A DNA stretch of 64,000 nt from DAIQRJ01 sp963708795 (GCA_963708795.1 CAVPUH010000003.1:186001-250000), one strand, 5' to 3'; numbered from the stretch's first letter, positions 33,511 to 43,579 are shown. Notes: generated by a model from the letters alone, not told the origin. Made by a program: numbers and translations.

Positions 33511-35503
33511 TCAGCTCTGCACGCGTCGGAGCACCCGCAACAGGTAGTCCTTGCGGTTCAGGGGATCGTGATCCGTGCGCGGTCGGTTGGGGACCAGGTC
33601 GCGCACCGGCTCGTACCGGTCGAACGCTCCTTCGAGAACGCCCTCACCGCGGGTGATGCCGGGGAGTTGCTGATGCAGGCCATGCATCCTGGCCGCCGGC
33701 ACGTCGCCTTCCAGTACGCAGGTCGCACGATCGATGGTCGAGGACTGCGGGACGGCGCGGTGATGAGCGAGAACCGGCAACACGGCCGCGAAGGTGTCGG
33801 CGGGGATCTCGAGTCGGAAGTGGTACAGCGGCTCGTGGACGACGGTGCCTGCGCGCTTCAGCGCCTCCATGAGCACGAGCGGCGTCAGGTTGCGGAAATC
33901 GCCTGCCGTGCTCGACATGCTGGCGTCGAACGTTCCGTGCGCATGACTCTGTCGTGCCCAGTAGCCCGAATGCGTCATCGTCACCGCGCAGTCGATCACC
34001 CGCCATCCGTACAGGCCTTCGGCGAGAGTCTCGAGCACCGTCTCCTCGACCGCTCGCATGAACGAGCGCGGCATCGAACCCAGTTCGACGTCCAACCCGA
34101 ACCGGACACCGCTGCCGACGGCACCGGGATCGACCCGGAGCCCGATAGTGGCGAGGAACGGGTTCGGCTCGACGCCGATGAACTCGACGGCATCGCCGCT
34201 TCCGGCCGGTCGTTCCACGCAGATCGTCGTGGTCTCACGAAAGGTCACGTCCAGGTCGAACTCGTCCGCCAGCTCCGCTTGGATGACCTCCTTCTGCACC
34301 TCACCGTAGAGCGACACCGAGATCTCCTGGCGGACGTCGTCCTGGCGCACGTTGATCAGCGGGTCTTGTTCTGCGAGTTGGGCCAGGGCCGTTCGGATTC
34401 GTCCCCGTTCCACGTCGTGCACGGGCACCACGACGGTCTCGAGGGTCGGCGGCGCGAAGTAGTGCGCGCCGTTGTGATGGGTCGAGGCGCCGATCGAGTC
34501 ACCGATCTGGATGTCGGACAGGCCCCAGAGCTTTCCGATCATGCCGGCGGAGACGACGCCGCGTGCCACCGTGGCGCCTTGTTCGACGACCCCCACGCCG
34601 GTGACCTTGCCGTCGTGATCGTCACCGAACCGGACGCGGTCCCGGGTCCGGACGGCGCCCGCGAACATCCGGACGTACGCGATCTTCTCGCCGGCCGGGC
34701 CACGCTCGACCTTGAAGACGGATCCCGACGCCGGTGCTTCGACGTTGCCTTCGTCCGACGGGAGGAGCTCGGCGATGGCGTGCATGAGCGTGTCGACACC
34801 GGCGCCGGTGATGGCGGACCCGAAGAAGATCGGGTTCACGAGTGCTCGTTGCGTCTGCTCCGCGAGCTCGGCTCGGAGTTCTCCGTACGGTCCTGGATCG
34901 GCATGATCCACATACGCGGCGAGGAACGCCGCATCCCGGTCGGCTCGGAGATCGACCATGCGGGCCACGAAATCCGAGTCGGCCGGACCGTACGGGGTGA
35001 ACGACGCCGAGCGGGTGCCGCGATCCGCCGTCGCCCCCATCGAGATCGCCGTCGCGCCGAGTCTCTCGCGCGATGCTCTGGATGAGCTCGTCGTGGCGGG
35101 CACCCTTGCGGTCGATCTTGTTCACGAAGATCAGCGTCGGGATGCGGAGCCTCTGGAGGGTGCGCATGAGCACCCGGGTCTGGGCCTGAACGCCCTCCAC
35201 GGCCGAGATGACGAGCACGGCCCCGTCGAGCACGTTGAGCACCCGTTCGACCTCGGCGATGAAGTCCGGGTGGCCGGGAGTGTCGATGAGGTTGACGGTG
35301 ACGTCGTCGATGGCGAACGAGACGACGGCGGACTTGATCGTGATACCCCGCTGGCGTTCGAGCGCGAGCGAATCGGTCTGGGTGCTGCCTGCGTCGACGC
35401 TGCCGATCTCGTCGATGACGCCGGCGGCGTAGAGCAGCCGCTCGGTCAGGCTGGTCTTACCGGCGTCGACGTGGGCCAGGATCCCCAGATTGAGCATTCT
35501 CAT
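33511..35503 (-). pseudogene. Tet(M)/OtrA-type ribosomal-protection translation GTPase (frameshifted as sequenced)
   Basis: From ATG 35503 the protein reads LNLGILAHVDAGKTSLTERL (P-loop), GSTQTDSLALERQRGITIKS (switch I), LIDTPGHPDFIAEVERVL (G3) and FVNKIDRKG (G4). Near 35063 the frame shifts, and the next frame continues in register with RLGATAISMG through domains II-V. These include MTHSGYWARQSHAHGTFDAS and LYHFRLEIPADTFAAVLPVL to 33511. About 660 residues in total match EF-G-like tetracycline-resistance (Otr/Tet) proteins rather than EF-G itself. Such proteins remove tetracycline from the ribosome, and many actinobacteria carry an intrinsic copy. Whether the shift is real decides if the strain has a working protein. 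Confidence 0.82.
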
Positions 35504-35805
35504 CGTGAGCGATGTCCTCGAGATAGGTGGAAGTGACGGTCGGGGTGGACCGGTCAGTTCCTCGCATGACAAAGCTCCCAAGGTCGAGACGATGAGTGGC
35601 GAGTCCAACAGACGATCGGTGCGACGTCAACCAGATTGCGCGTGGAGGCGGTGGGCTCGGGACGTCGGGTGGAAGGTTCTTGCCGGGTCGAGAGCGGCAC
35701 CGGTTGATCGAGCGCTCGTTGTCCACAGGCTCACGCTTTGCTGATTCCTGTTGCCCGCTTGGGGATAACTCCGGACTGTCGGTGATGCGGATTAGTATCG
35801 AACAC
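35504..35805. promoter_or_regulatory. Intergenic region with two DnaA-box-like sites
   Basis: About 300 bp without a gene. TTGTCCACAG at 35719-35728 contains TTGTCCACA, the actinobacterial DnaA-box consensus. AGTTATCCCCAA (reverse strand, 35759-35770) carries TTATCCCCA, one base from TTATCCACA. A -10-like TAGTAT at 35793-35798 lies 7 nt before the start of the DUF222/HNH gene. The boxes could be chance or could link expression of that gene to DnaA; they are too few for an origin. Confidence 0.4.
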
Positions 35806-37197
35806 ATGTTGGAGATGCCAGGAATCGGACCGAGTCGCGGGCAGCGCGCGTCGTCGGCTGACCTGATCGAGCTGCGATCGCGGTGGTCCGGTGCTGCCGA
35901 CTGACGGGGAGCGGATCGATCGGATCGGGTTCCTGGAGCGGGCGAAGTGCAGCACTTGGCGGCGGTGCAGGTGCAGCTGATGGTCGACTTCGAGACCTCG
36001 CAGCTCGCGCTGCAGGAGTCGCAGGGCGTGCCGGTGCGGCGGCGCGGGCTGGGGATCGCGGATCAGATCGGCCTCGCGACCAAGTGTTCGCCGGCGTCGG
36101 CGTCGCGCCGGCTGGCCGACGCCCGGGCGTTGGTCGACCGAGATGCCCGCCACGCTGCGCGCTCTGGCGGCGGGGCGGGTGTCGGAGCGGGGTGTGCGGG
36201 CGGCGATCACGGAGACGCGGTGTCTGACCCGGGAGGACCGTGGCCGGGTCGATAGCCGAGCTCGGTCCGGTGGTGGAGTCGATGTCGGTGCCCGAGATCA
36301 GCCAGGCGGTGCGGCGGCGGGTGATCGAACTCGACCAGGACGCCGCCGTCCGCCGGGCCGCACGGGCCCGGGAGGACCGGTACGTGTCCATCCGACCCCT
36401 GCCGGACACCATGGCCACGATCACCGCGGTCCTGCCGGTGGAACAGGCCGTGGCGTGTTTCGCGTCGCTACGCGCCGCCGCGGAATCCGCCAAGGCGACC
36501 GGGGACGAACGGACCAAAGCCCAGATCAAGGCGGACACCCTCGTCGAACGGATCACCGGCCAGACCACCGCCACCGCTGATCCCGGTGGAGGTCCAGCTG
36601 GTGATGACCAGCGACGCCCTCCTGGGACGCACCGAGGAACCCGCCCAACTCCCCGGCCATGGACCACTGCCGGCGTTCCTGGCCCGACGGATCATCACCC
36701 GCGACCCCCAAGCCACCGCAGCCCGCGTGTGGGTACGGCGGTTGCTCACCGACCCGATCGACGACACCGTCGCCACCATCGACACCAGACGACGCCGGTT
36801 CGACGGCGCCCTCGCCGTGTTGATCAACGCCCGCGACCAAGTCTGCCGCGACCCCTACTGCTCAGCGCCCATCCGCGACCTCGACCACCTCCACGACCAC
36901 GCCGACGGTGGGCCCACGTCAGCCGACAACGGCATCGGGCTCTGCCAACGCGGCAACCTGGTCGACCAGATCCCCGGCTGGCACACCACCGGCACCGCCA
37001 AACACCGGGTCGTGATCACCCCCACCGGCCATCGTTACGACACCCGACCACCACCAGCCCTCGGACCCCGCCTACCCCGGACGGGACAGGCCAAACGGGC
37101 AACTCCCACGAGCCGCCTGACCTCCGTGCCAACCAAACCGGCCGGCCTTGACTCACGACTCATGACCATTCACTCGACCCTCGAAGGATCTGGCTGA
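35806..37197 (+). pseudogene. DUF222 / HNH endonuclease (13E12 repeat family), multiply frameshifted
   Basis: The gene begins at ATG 35806 (leaderless TAGTAT) with LEMPGIGPSRGQRASSADLI, a typical DUF222 N-terminus. Reading frames must be switched about five times, near 35890, 35946, 36138, 36253 and 36579, to follow the family: RIDRIGFLERAK, QLMVDFETSQLALQESQGV, MPATLRALAAGRVSERGVRA, AVRRRVIELDQDAAVRRAAR and VQLVMTSDALLG. The C-terminal HNH nuclease (about 36790-36960) is intact, with CRDPYCSAPIRDLDHLHDHA followed by DGGPTSADNGIGLC. 13E12-family proteins are abundant and of unclear function in actinobacteria. Its stop overlaps the start of the next gene by 1 bp. Some shifts are one-base losses and others gains. 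Confidence 0.75.
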
Positions 37198-37790
37198 TGA
37201 CGATCAAGGCAGTGGTGTTCGATGCAGGCGGCGTCCTCGAGATCGTCGACGACGCGACCTGGCCGCGGCAGTGGCGCGAGCGTTGGATGGGCATCGGGCG
37301 TGACGTCGTGGAGCCGGGCGTTGGCACCTGGAGTCCGACGATGTCCGAGGCGGCCACACGGTCCTACTACGCCGCCCTGTTCGGGCTCGACTCGCGGCAG
37401 GCCGACGCGATGATGGCCGACCTCTGGGATTGCTACTGCGGCCGTCTCGACGTCGAGCTTCGCGACTACCTGGCTCGACGACGACCCACCCATCGGACGG
37501 CCATCCTGACCAACTCCGGAGCCGGCGCACGGGAGCAGGAGCAGCAGAGATTCGGGCTCGGCGACCTCGTCGACACGATCGTGTATTCGCACGAGGTCGG
37601 CGTGGCCAAACCAGACCGTCAGATCTTCGAGTTGACCGCTGAGCGCCTCGGCGTCGACGCAGACGAGGTCGTGTTCCTGGACGACACGCAAGCGTGTGTC
37701 GACGGCGCCCGAGCAGCGGGCTGGCACGCCATCCGGCACGTCGACACACGCGCATCGATCGACGCACTGAACGAACTGCTCGCCCGCTGA
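37197..37790 (+). CDS. HAD-family hydrolase
   Basis: A 197-residue HAD-IA type phosphatase. Motif I is VVFDAGGVL, where the second acidic residue is Gly, as in several HAD-IA subgroups. Motif II is AILTNSGAG, motif III the Lys in GVAKPDRQIFEL, and motif IV VVFLDDTQACVDGARAAGWH. All residues for a phosphoaspartate mechanism except the acid/base Asp of motif I are seen, so phosphatase activity may be weak or unusual. The cap is the small helical type (SYYAALFGLDSRQADAMMAD). It starts at the stop of the DUF222 gene (1-bp overlap). Confidence 0.87.
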   Translation: MTIKAVVFDAGGVLEIVDDATWPRQWRERWMGIGRDVVEPGVGTWSPTMSEAATRSYYAALFGLDSRQADAMMADLWDCYCGRLDVELRDYLARRRPTHRTAILTNSGAGAREQEQQRFGLGDLVDTIVYSHEVGVAKPDRQIFELTAERLGVDADEVVFLDDTQACVDGARAAGWHAIRHVDTRASIDALNELLAR

Positions 37791-37817
37791 CATGTCGTCG
37801 GTGCCATGCTGGCCGCC

Positions 37818-38763
37818 GTGACCACCATCAAACTCGGCGTGCAGCTCTCCGCTCAATGCGACGACTGGCAGACGCTGCTCCGGGCCGCGCAACTCGTCGA
37901 CGACCTCGGGTACGACTACCTGCTGCTGCCCGACCACCTGACCCCGCTGTCCGGGTCTGAGGAATCCACGATGTTCGAGGGCATCGCCGGAACCACGGCG
38001 CTCGCGGCATCGACACGCAACGTCAAGGTCGGGCTGCTGGTCGGGTCCAACACGTTCCGCAACCCGACCATCCTGGCCAAGTCCGTCGCCACCATCGACC
38101 ACATCAGCAACGGGCGAGCCATCCTCGGGCTGGGCGGCGGCTGGCACGCCCGCGAGCACGAAGCCTGGGGCGTCGACTTCGGCGCCAGTCCCGGGCAGCG
38201 ACTCGACCTGGCTGGACGAAGCCCTCTCGATCATCCGGCCGCTGCTCTCCGGCGAGACCGTCACCCACACCGGTGACCGCTACCGCACCGACCGGCTCTT
38301 CCTCAGTCCCCGCCCGATCCAGACCCAACTGCCGATCATGGTCGGCGGGGTCGGCGAGCGGAAGACGCTGCGGACCGTGGCCCGCTTCGCCGACATCTGG
38401 AACGCCCAGGTCGACCTCGCCGGCGCCCAGCACAAGATCGACGTGCTTCGCCGGCACTGTGACGACGCCGGCCGTGACGTCGGAGAGATCGAGTTCTCCA
38501 TCGACTCCTCCGCGATGATCCGGGACACCGACGAGGAGGCGCGGGCCGCGCTGGTGGCGATCGCCGAGGCCAACGGGCGAACGCCGCCGGACCCGGACGG
38601 GAGCTTCCACTGGGTCGGGACCGTCGAGCGGCTCGCCGAGCGCATGCGGGCCTACGCGGACCTCGGCTTCACGACCGTCACCTGTTCCGCGTCGCCGCCC
38701 TACGACGAGGAGACGCTCACGCGGCTGATCCGCGAGGTCAAACCGCTCGCCGAGGAAGGCTGA
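37818..38763 (+). pseudogene. Luciferase-like (LLM) F420-type monooxygenase (frameshifted as sequenced)
   Basis: From GTG 37818 (ATG 37806 possible) the protein runs TTIKLGVQLSAQCDDWQTLL, DYLLLPDHLTPLSG, NVKVGLLVGSNTFRNPTILA and GRAILGLGGGWHAREHEAWG, a flavin/F420-dependent LLM-class barrel. An extra C near 38207 shifts the frame. The next frame continues in register with WLDEALSIIRPLLSGE, LPIMVGGVGERKTLRTVARF and a normal C-terminus to 38763. Restored length is about 315 residues. F420-dependent members reduce or oxidise diverse substrates, and the actinobacterial context favours F420 over FMN. Homology is clear on both sides of the shift. Confidence 0.8.
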
Positions 38764-38777
38764 CCTGCCGCCCACCT

Positions 38778-39184
38778 TCAGGCGGGGACGAACGAGAAAC
38801 GGACCTCGCGCTCGGCGTTGTCCACGTTCAGGTCCACGAGGCAGACGCTCTGCCAGGTACCCAACGCGAGCCGGCCGTCGATCACCGGGAGAGTGGCGTA
38901 CGGCGGGATGAACGCCGGCATGACGTGCGATCGGCCGTGGCCGAGGACTGCCGTGCTGGTGAATCCATCGCGAGTCAGCCGGGAGCAGATCCCGCAACGC
39001 CGCCAGGAGATCCGCGTCGCTGCCGGCGCCGGTCTCGAGGATCGCCAGGCCCGCGGTCGCATGCGGTACGAACAGATTCAGCAGCCCGTCCCGCTCCTCG
39101 GCCACGAAGGTCGCAGCAGTCGTCGGTCAGATCGAGCACGGCCTCGGACCGGCCGGTTCGGTAGCGGCGGACATCGGATCGCAT
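38778..39184 (-). pseudogene. YjbQ family protein (UPF0047), two frameshifts as sequenced
   Basis: The protein can be followed in three frames: MRSDVRRYRTGRSEAVLDL, then (after an extra base near 39116) ATFVAEERDGLLNLFVPHAT and AGLAILETGAGSDADLLAAL. After a second extra base near 38943 it continues GHGRSHVMPAFIPPYATLPV, GRLALGTWQSVCLVDLN and NAEREVRFSFVPA. This is the complete ~134-residue YjbQ fold with its conserved His positions (PHAT, GHGRSH) and GTWQ motif. YjbQ proteins have weak thiamine-phosphate-synthase-like activity, and their true role is unknown. Two +1 shifts in so short and well-kept a gene point to sequence error. Confidence 0.82.
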
Positions 39185-39205
39185 GGACACCAGGATGCCC
39201 GACGG

Positions 39206-41584
39206 TCAGAGCTGCCCGCTCCGCAGGAGCCAGCGCTGCGCGAAGTACCCCCACACCGGCGGTAGATAGAACGTGGACAACCGGTAGAGCAGCACCGTGG
39301 CGAACGCCGCATCCTCGGGCATTCCCATCCCCACCAGCCCCACCACCAGGCCTGTCTCCACGATCCCGATCCCGCCGGGAATGGGCACGATCGCCGCGAT
39401 CAGGGACACGCTCACCAACAGCACGAGCAGCTCGGTGAAGCCGACGCCGTACCCCATCGAGCGACCGAAGGCCTTGAGCGCCAGCACGAACAGCAGCTCC
39501 GTGGCGAGATTGCCGCCGACCAGCATGCCGAGACGTCGCGACGACCCCAGCCCGCGGACGACGCTGAGCCCGTCACCGGCGAGGTCGTGCACCCGGGCGA
39601 GCACGGCACGTCGGAGTCGCGCCACGAACGTCAGCGCGAGCCCGGCGACGACCACGACCGCCGCGATCACGATGGCGAGAATCTGCAGCCCCGCGACCAC
39701 CGTGCTGCCCAGGTCCAGCTGGAGGGTCGTCGACGTGAGCAGCAGAACTCCGGCGATCAAACCTGCCTGCACCATCCACTGGGTCAGTCCGTCGAGAGCG
39801 CCGACCGCCAGTGCCGAACCGGCCGTCAGGCCCCGCCGCTGGAAGAACCGGACGCTCACCGCGATCCGACCAGCGCTCGACGGCACCGCCAGCGACAGAT
39901 AGCTGCTCGCGAGTTGCAACGCGTACACCGGACCAGCCGGAACCGGGACGGGCGACGCCCCGAGGGTGGACACCGTCTGCGAGATCCGGGGCAGCTGGGC
40001 CAGGACGAACGCGGTTCCCACCAGCCATGGCGTCGCTTCGGCGAGCTGGTCCACCAACGCCGGCAGGTCGAGACCGCCCAGGCCGGACCACAACGCGAGG
40101 AACGCGATGAGCAGCAGCCCGATCTCCGCCGCCGACCGCCAGGTGACGCGTCGCAACCGGCGAAGCTGGGGAGCGTCCACCCCGACCCCGGCTGCGGCGC
40201 GATCCCGCAACACATCGAGGTCGATCGACCCCCGTCGGACGGCGCGACGTTGTGACGGGGTCAGAAGGGGCAGCTGCAGGTACGGGACCGACTCAGCGAG
40301 GCCGTCGGTGCCCAACGCCTCCTCGGCGATCGACACCGCCGCGCCGACTCCCAGCTCGAGCGCGGTGGTGACGAGGAGCTGCGCGCGATCGGTGAGCAAC
40401 TGGTGCTCGCGCGGGTTGACGACGGCCGCGCGGAAGTCGACCAGGCCGACCCGGTCGCCGCCGATCGCGATGCGTTCACGATCGAGCTGACCGTGGGCGA
40501 TCCGGTTCTTGTGCAGCAGTTCGAGCATCGTCCAGGCCCTGGCCGCCACCCGGTCGTCCCAGGAGTCGGACATCGTCGGGCCGTCGTCGCTCCGGAGGAC
40601 CAGCACGACGTCGTCATGCCGCGTCGCGGTGACCACGACGACCTGCTGGGTCAGCACCCCCGTCTGCGCGGCCAGGAGGGTGACGAACGCTTCGTGTTCG
40701 GCCTGCTGGCGGCGCCCGTGGAACGTCGGCGCATCCGTGTCCCGGTACCAGACCGTGCGCCACAGCGACGTGACGATCTGGGTGTCGTGGGCATCGCGTC
40801 CGTACACCTTCACGGTCAGCGCGGTGCCGTCCGTATCGGTCGCCTCGACGACGAAGACTCCGGCCGGCTGACGCTCCGCAGCACCCACCGTCGCCGGTTC
40901 GATGCCGAGCCAGATCAGGACGTCGCGGATGTCGTCGACGCCGGGCCGGCCCATGCAGGAGCCGAGGGCGAGATGCACGATCGCCGCCGCGATCATGGCC
41001 CCCAGCACGGTCGAGACGACGACCGACGGACTGCCCGCGCCGAGCAGCACGGCGCCGAGCACGGCCAGCAGCTCACTCCACCGGCCGAGGGCACGGACCG
41101 GGCGGGTGACGTGTGGCGACGCGCCCACGATCACCGCCGCTCCGGCAGCCGTGAGCAACAGCCCGGGCGATTCCGCCGTTCCCTGCAGCCACACCACGCC
41201 GAGGCACCCGCCGACCGACAGCAGCACGGTCAGCGTCAGGTCACGGACGAGGGCCAGCCGCATGCGGACGACCGCGGCCACGAGCAGGACGAGCGCCAGC
41301 ACGACGAGCTGGAGGACGAGCAGCCACCACAACGCATCGAGCTGGTGCGGAAGGCGGTTCGACAACCATCCGTAGACCCGGGCGTCGAATCCGGTACGTC
41401 GTGCGATGAACGTCAGGGCTGCGATCGCGGCGACCGACGCGGCGAGCAGGAGCCCATCGGTCGCCCGTCGTGACCGCGGCTCGTCGACGGTGCCGACGAA
41501 CAACCTCAGCCCGCCCCAGGCCCACGATTGCCGCACCCCGGGCGCCGCCGGTACCGGCCGCACGGTGCCTCCCGGTCGCGCCAC
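39206..41584 (-). CDS. Membrane pseudokinase fused to YbhN/LPG-synthase-type flippase domain
   Basis: A 792-residue integral membrane protein. Residues ~40-215 form several N-terminal helices. Residues ~240-430 form a kinase-like cytosolic domain (TALTVKVYGRDAHDTQIVTS with the ATP-type Lys). Its catalytic loop reads HGQLDRERI, where HGDLxxxN is expected, while the following VGLVDFRAA keeps the Asp. It therefore looks like a pseudokinase. Residues ~500-785 form an eight-helix UPF0104 (YbhN, lysylphosphatidylglycerol synthase TM-like) domain, with VPSSAGRIAVSVRFFQRRGL and VPIPGGIGIVETGLV. Proteins of this layout are linked to polyprenol-lipid or phospholipid handling in actinobacteria. GTG 41584 has TAGGGT 6 nt upstream (leaderless). 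Confidence 0.85.
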   Translation of the reverse strand: MARPGGTVRPVPAAPGVRQSWAWGGLRLFVGTVDEPRSRRATDGLLLAASVAAIAALTFIARRTGFDARVYGWLSNRLPHQLDALWWLLVLQLVVLALVLLVAAVVRMRLALVRDLTLTVLLSVGGCLGVVWLQGTAESPGLLLTAAGAAVIVGASPHVTRPVRALGRWSELLAVLGAVLLGAGSPSVVVSTVLGAMIAAAIVHLALGSCMGRPGVDDIRDVLIWLGIEPATVGAAERQPAGVFVVEATDTDGTALTVKVYGRDAHDTQIVTSLWRTVWYRDTDAPTFHGRRQQAEHEAFVTLLAAQTGVLTQQVVVVTATRHDDVVLVLRSDDGPTMSDSWDDRVAARAWTMLELLHKNRIAHGQLDRERIAIGGDRVGLVDFRAAVVNPREHQLLTDRAQLLVTTALELGVGAAVSIAEEALGTDGLAESVPYLQLPLLTPSQRRAVRRGSIDLDVLRDRAAAGVGVDAPQLRRLRRVTWRSAAEIGLLLIAFLALWSGLGGLDLPALVDQLAEATPWLVGTAFVLAQLPRISQTVSTLGASPVPVPAGPVYALQLASSYLSLAVPSSAGRIAVSVRFFQRRGLTAGSALAVGALDGLTQWMVQAGLIAGVLLLTSTTLQLDLGSTVVAGLQILAIVIAAVVVVAGLALTFVARLRRAVLARVHDLAGDGLSVVRGLGSSRRLGMLVGGNLATELLFVLALKAFGRSMGYGVGFTELLVLLVSVSLIAAIVPIPGGIGIVETGLVVGLVGMGMPEDAAFATVLLYRLSTFYLPPVWGYFAQRWLLRSGQL

Positions 41585-41656
41585 GACGCCACCCTAGAGG
41601 TCCCGGCGGGCCGCGACTCCACGTGCGACAGGCAGTGCCGACCCTAGAATGCGGCG
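41585..41656. promoter_or_regulatory. Divergent leaderless promoters
   Basis: Two -10 elements face outwards from the 72-bp gap. On the minus strand TAGGGT (41591-41596) lies 6 nt before GTG 41584, and on the plus strand TAGAAT (41645-41650) lies 6 nt before GTG 41657. Neither gene has a Shine-Dalgarno sequence. Confidence 0.6.
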
Positions 41657-43534
41657 GTGTCGACCCCACCTGCGCAGCACTCGGGGCCGCCGGGCAATCT
41701 CCCGCCCGGGGTGGACGCGGCCACGCTCGCTCGTCGCTACGAACCGGTGTTGCGTTTCACCGACGGCGAGATGTTCTTCCCGATGGCCGTCGATGCCTAC
41801 GTGGCGCAGTCCGCGTTGTGGGTGAAGAGCCAACCCGGCGACGGTCAGAACCGGGGGGACCGGATCGCGTTCCCACTTGTCGAGCACGGCCGACTCGACC
41901 TCGACCGCCTGTGCCGCGAGAGCCGCCAACGGCCCGGCGAGAACCTCGAGCTCCGTTACGTCGAGGCGGGACTGGGCTGGCGGGAGCTGCGCGACTGGCG
42001 ACGGGAACCCGACCGGCCCCGGTTCAGGCCGTCGCCACGCCTGGCCGCCGTCGGTCTGCCGGGACGTGTCATCGACCTGTTCTTCCGACTCTCGCTGATC
42101 TTCCGCGGTCGCGTCCCGCGCGGGCTCACCGCGGCCACGCAACGCGCCTACCAAGAGGCCAGGGCAACCGCAGGAAACGACTGCCCGTACTACGTGCGCG
42201 TCACCACCGACGGCGGCTACACCGTCGTCCAGTACTGGTTCTTCTACGCCATGAACGACTGGCGGACGTCCTTCGCCGGGGTCAACGACCACGGCGGGGA
42301 CTGGGAACAGGTCACCCTCTACCTCGCGCCGGACGTCGATGAGGTGCTCCGGCCGGCCTGGGTGGCGTTCTCGTCCCACGAACTGACCGGCGGCGACGTC
42401 CGCCGGCGACACGACGACCCCGATCTCGAATGGGTCGACGGCACCCACCCGGTCGCGTACGTGGGCGCAGGCTCGCACTCGGGTGCGCCACTACGCGGCG
42501 AGTACCTCGTCCAGCTCGAACTCCCGTTCCTGCAGCGGCTCGCCGGCATCAGCGGGAGCATCCGCGAGACGCTGATGCCCTGGACCCGTGGGCGACCGCA
42601 CCCCGGTCTCGGAATTCCCTATGTCGACTACAAGCGCGGCGACGGACGCCAGCTCGGACCGGGCGGTGACAGCAACTGGACCGCCGTCCCGGTCGACGAG
42701 GACACCGGCTGGATCCACGACTTCCGTGGGCTCTGGGGCCTCGACACCGACGACCCGTTCGGCGGCGAGCGTGCCCCGGCGGGTCCGCGGTACGAGCGTG
42801 ACGGTTCGATCCGGCCCAGCTGGGCCGATCCGGTCGGCTGGGCGGCCTTGGACTCGGTACCCGCGACACCGGCCGAGCAGCTCGCCGCCCGGTCCAACCG
42901 GCTGGCCGACATCGAGTGTCGGAGTCGAGAGATCGACGCTGAGATCGAGCTCGCGCAGGCCCAGGCCAGAAGCCTGGCGGCAGGTAGCCGAGCGCTCGCG
43001 CTCAGTGGAGTGCGGTCACGCCGGCGCGCGGGCACGACCTCCGGCGACACCGTTGCGGCCACCGGTGCAGCAGCGGCCGCCGTGGCCGAGCTCAGGGCAT
43101 CACGGCGGGCACTGACGATCGAACGGGAGGCACTCGACCGCCAGCCCGCACCTGCCGACGAACCCGTGCACGCCCACCTCCGGCACCGCCAGACGCCGTT
43201 GGCCGATCACGTGCTCGACCGCAGCGTGCTCGTCAGGTTCTGGGCGGGCGCATCGTTGTCGATCCTGCTGGCGCTGTTCGGGCTGGCACTCATCCTCGAT
43301 CTCGACGCTCTGCCGCGGCTGCTCATCGGCGGGGTGCTGGTCGTCATGACGCTCGAGGCCGCGATCCGTCGACGGCTCGTCGCCTTTCTCCTCGGGCTGC
43401 TCATGGTCGCCGTCGCCGTCGCCGTTCTGTGGCTGCTGGTCGACAACTGGCGCATCGGCCTCGGGTTCCTCGCGCTGGTCGTGGCGGGTGCGGTCGCGCT
43501 GGCCAACGTGCGGGTGCTGCTCGCGCGTCGCTGA
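41657..43534 (+). CDS. Vps62-domain protein with C-terminal membrane helices
   Basis: A 625-residue protein. The N-terminal ~400 residues resemble the Vps62/DUF946-type family: ARRYEPVLRFTDGEMFFPMA, then VVQYWFFYAMNDWRTSFAGV, NDHGGDWEQVTLYL, HPVAYVGAGSHSGAP and LQLGPGGDSNWT-like GPGGDSNWTAV. A coiled coil lies at about 410-480 (IECRSREIDAEIELAQAQ), and four hydrophobic helices fill residues ~525-620. Vps62 was named from yeast vacuolar sorting, and the bacterial proteins are uncharacterised. The membrane-anchored form next to a lipid-flippase-like gene suggests envelope function. Leaderless start GTG 41657 (TAGAAT). Confidence 0.75.
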   Translation: MSTPPAQHSGPPGNLPPGVDAATLARRYEPVLRFTDGEMFFPMAVDAYVAQSALWVKSQPGDGQNRGDRIAFPLVEHGRLDLDRLCRESRQRPGENLELRYVEAGLGWRELRDWRREPDRPRFRPSPRLAAVGLPGRVIDLFFRLSLIFRGRVPRGLTAATQRAYQEARATAGNDCPYYVRVTTDGGYTVVQYWFFYAMNDWRTSFAGVNDHGGDWEQVTLYLAPDVDEVLRPAWVAFSSHELTGGDVRRRHDDPDLEWVDGTHPVAYVGAGSHSGAPLRGEYLVQLELPFLQRLAGISGSIRETLMPWTRGRPHPGLGIPYVDYKRGDGRQLGPGGDSNWTAVPVDEDTGWIHDFRGLWGLDTDDPFGGERAPAGPRYERDGSIRPSWADPVGWAALDSVPATPAEQLAARSNRLADIECRSREIDAEIELAQAQARSLAAGSRALALSGVRSRRRAGTTSGDTVAATGAAAAAVAELRASRRALTIEREALDRQPAPADEPVHAHLRHRQTPLADHVLDRSVLVRFWAGASLSILLALFGLALILDLDALPRLLIGGVLVVMTLEAAIRRRLVAFLLGLLMVAVAVAVLWLLVDNWRIGLGFLALVVAGAVALANVRVLLARR

Positions 43535-43579
43535 GAGCTGACGACCGGACCCGGTCACCGCGCTGGGTAGGGTCACGCC

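Noticed and set aside
35719..35772. Replication origin
   Set aside because: Only two DnaA-box-like sites are present. There is no AT-rich unwinding region and no dnaA, dnaN or parAB nearby.
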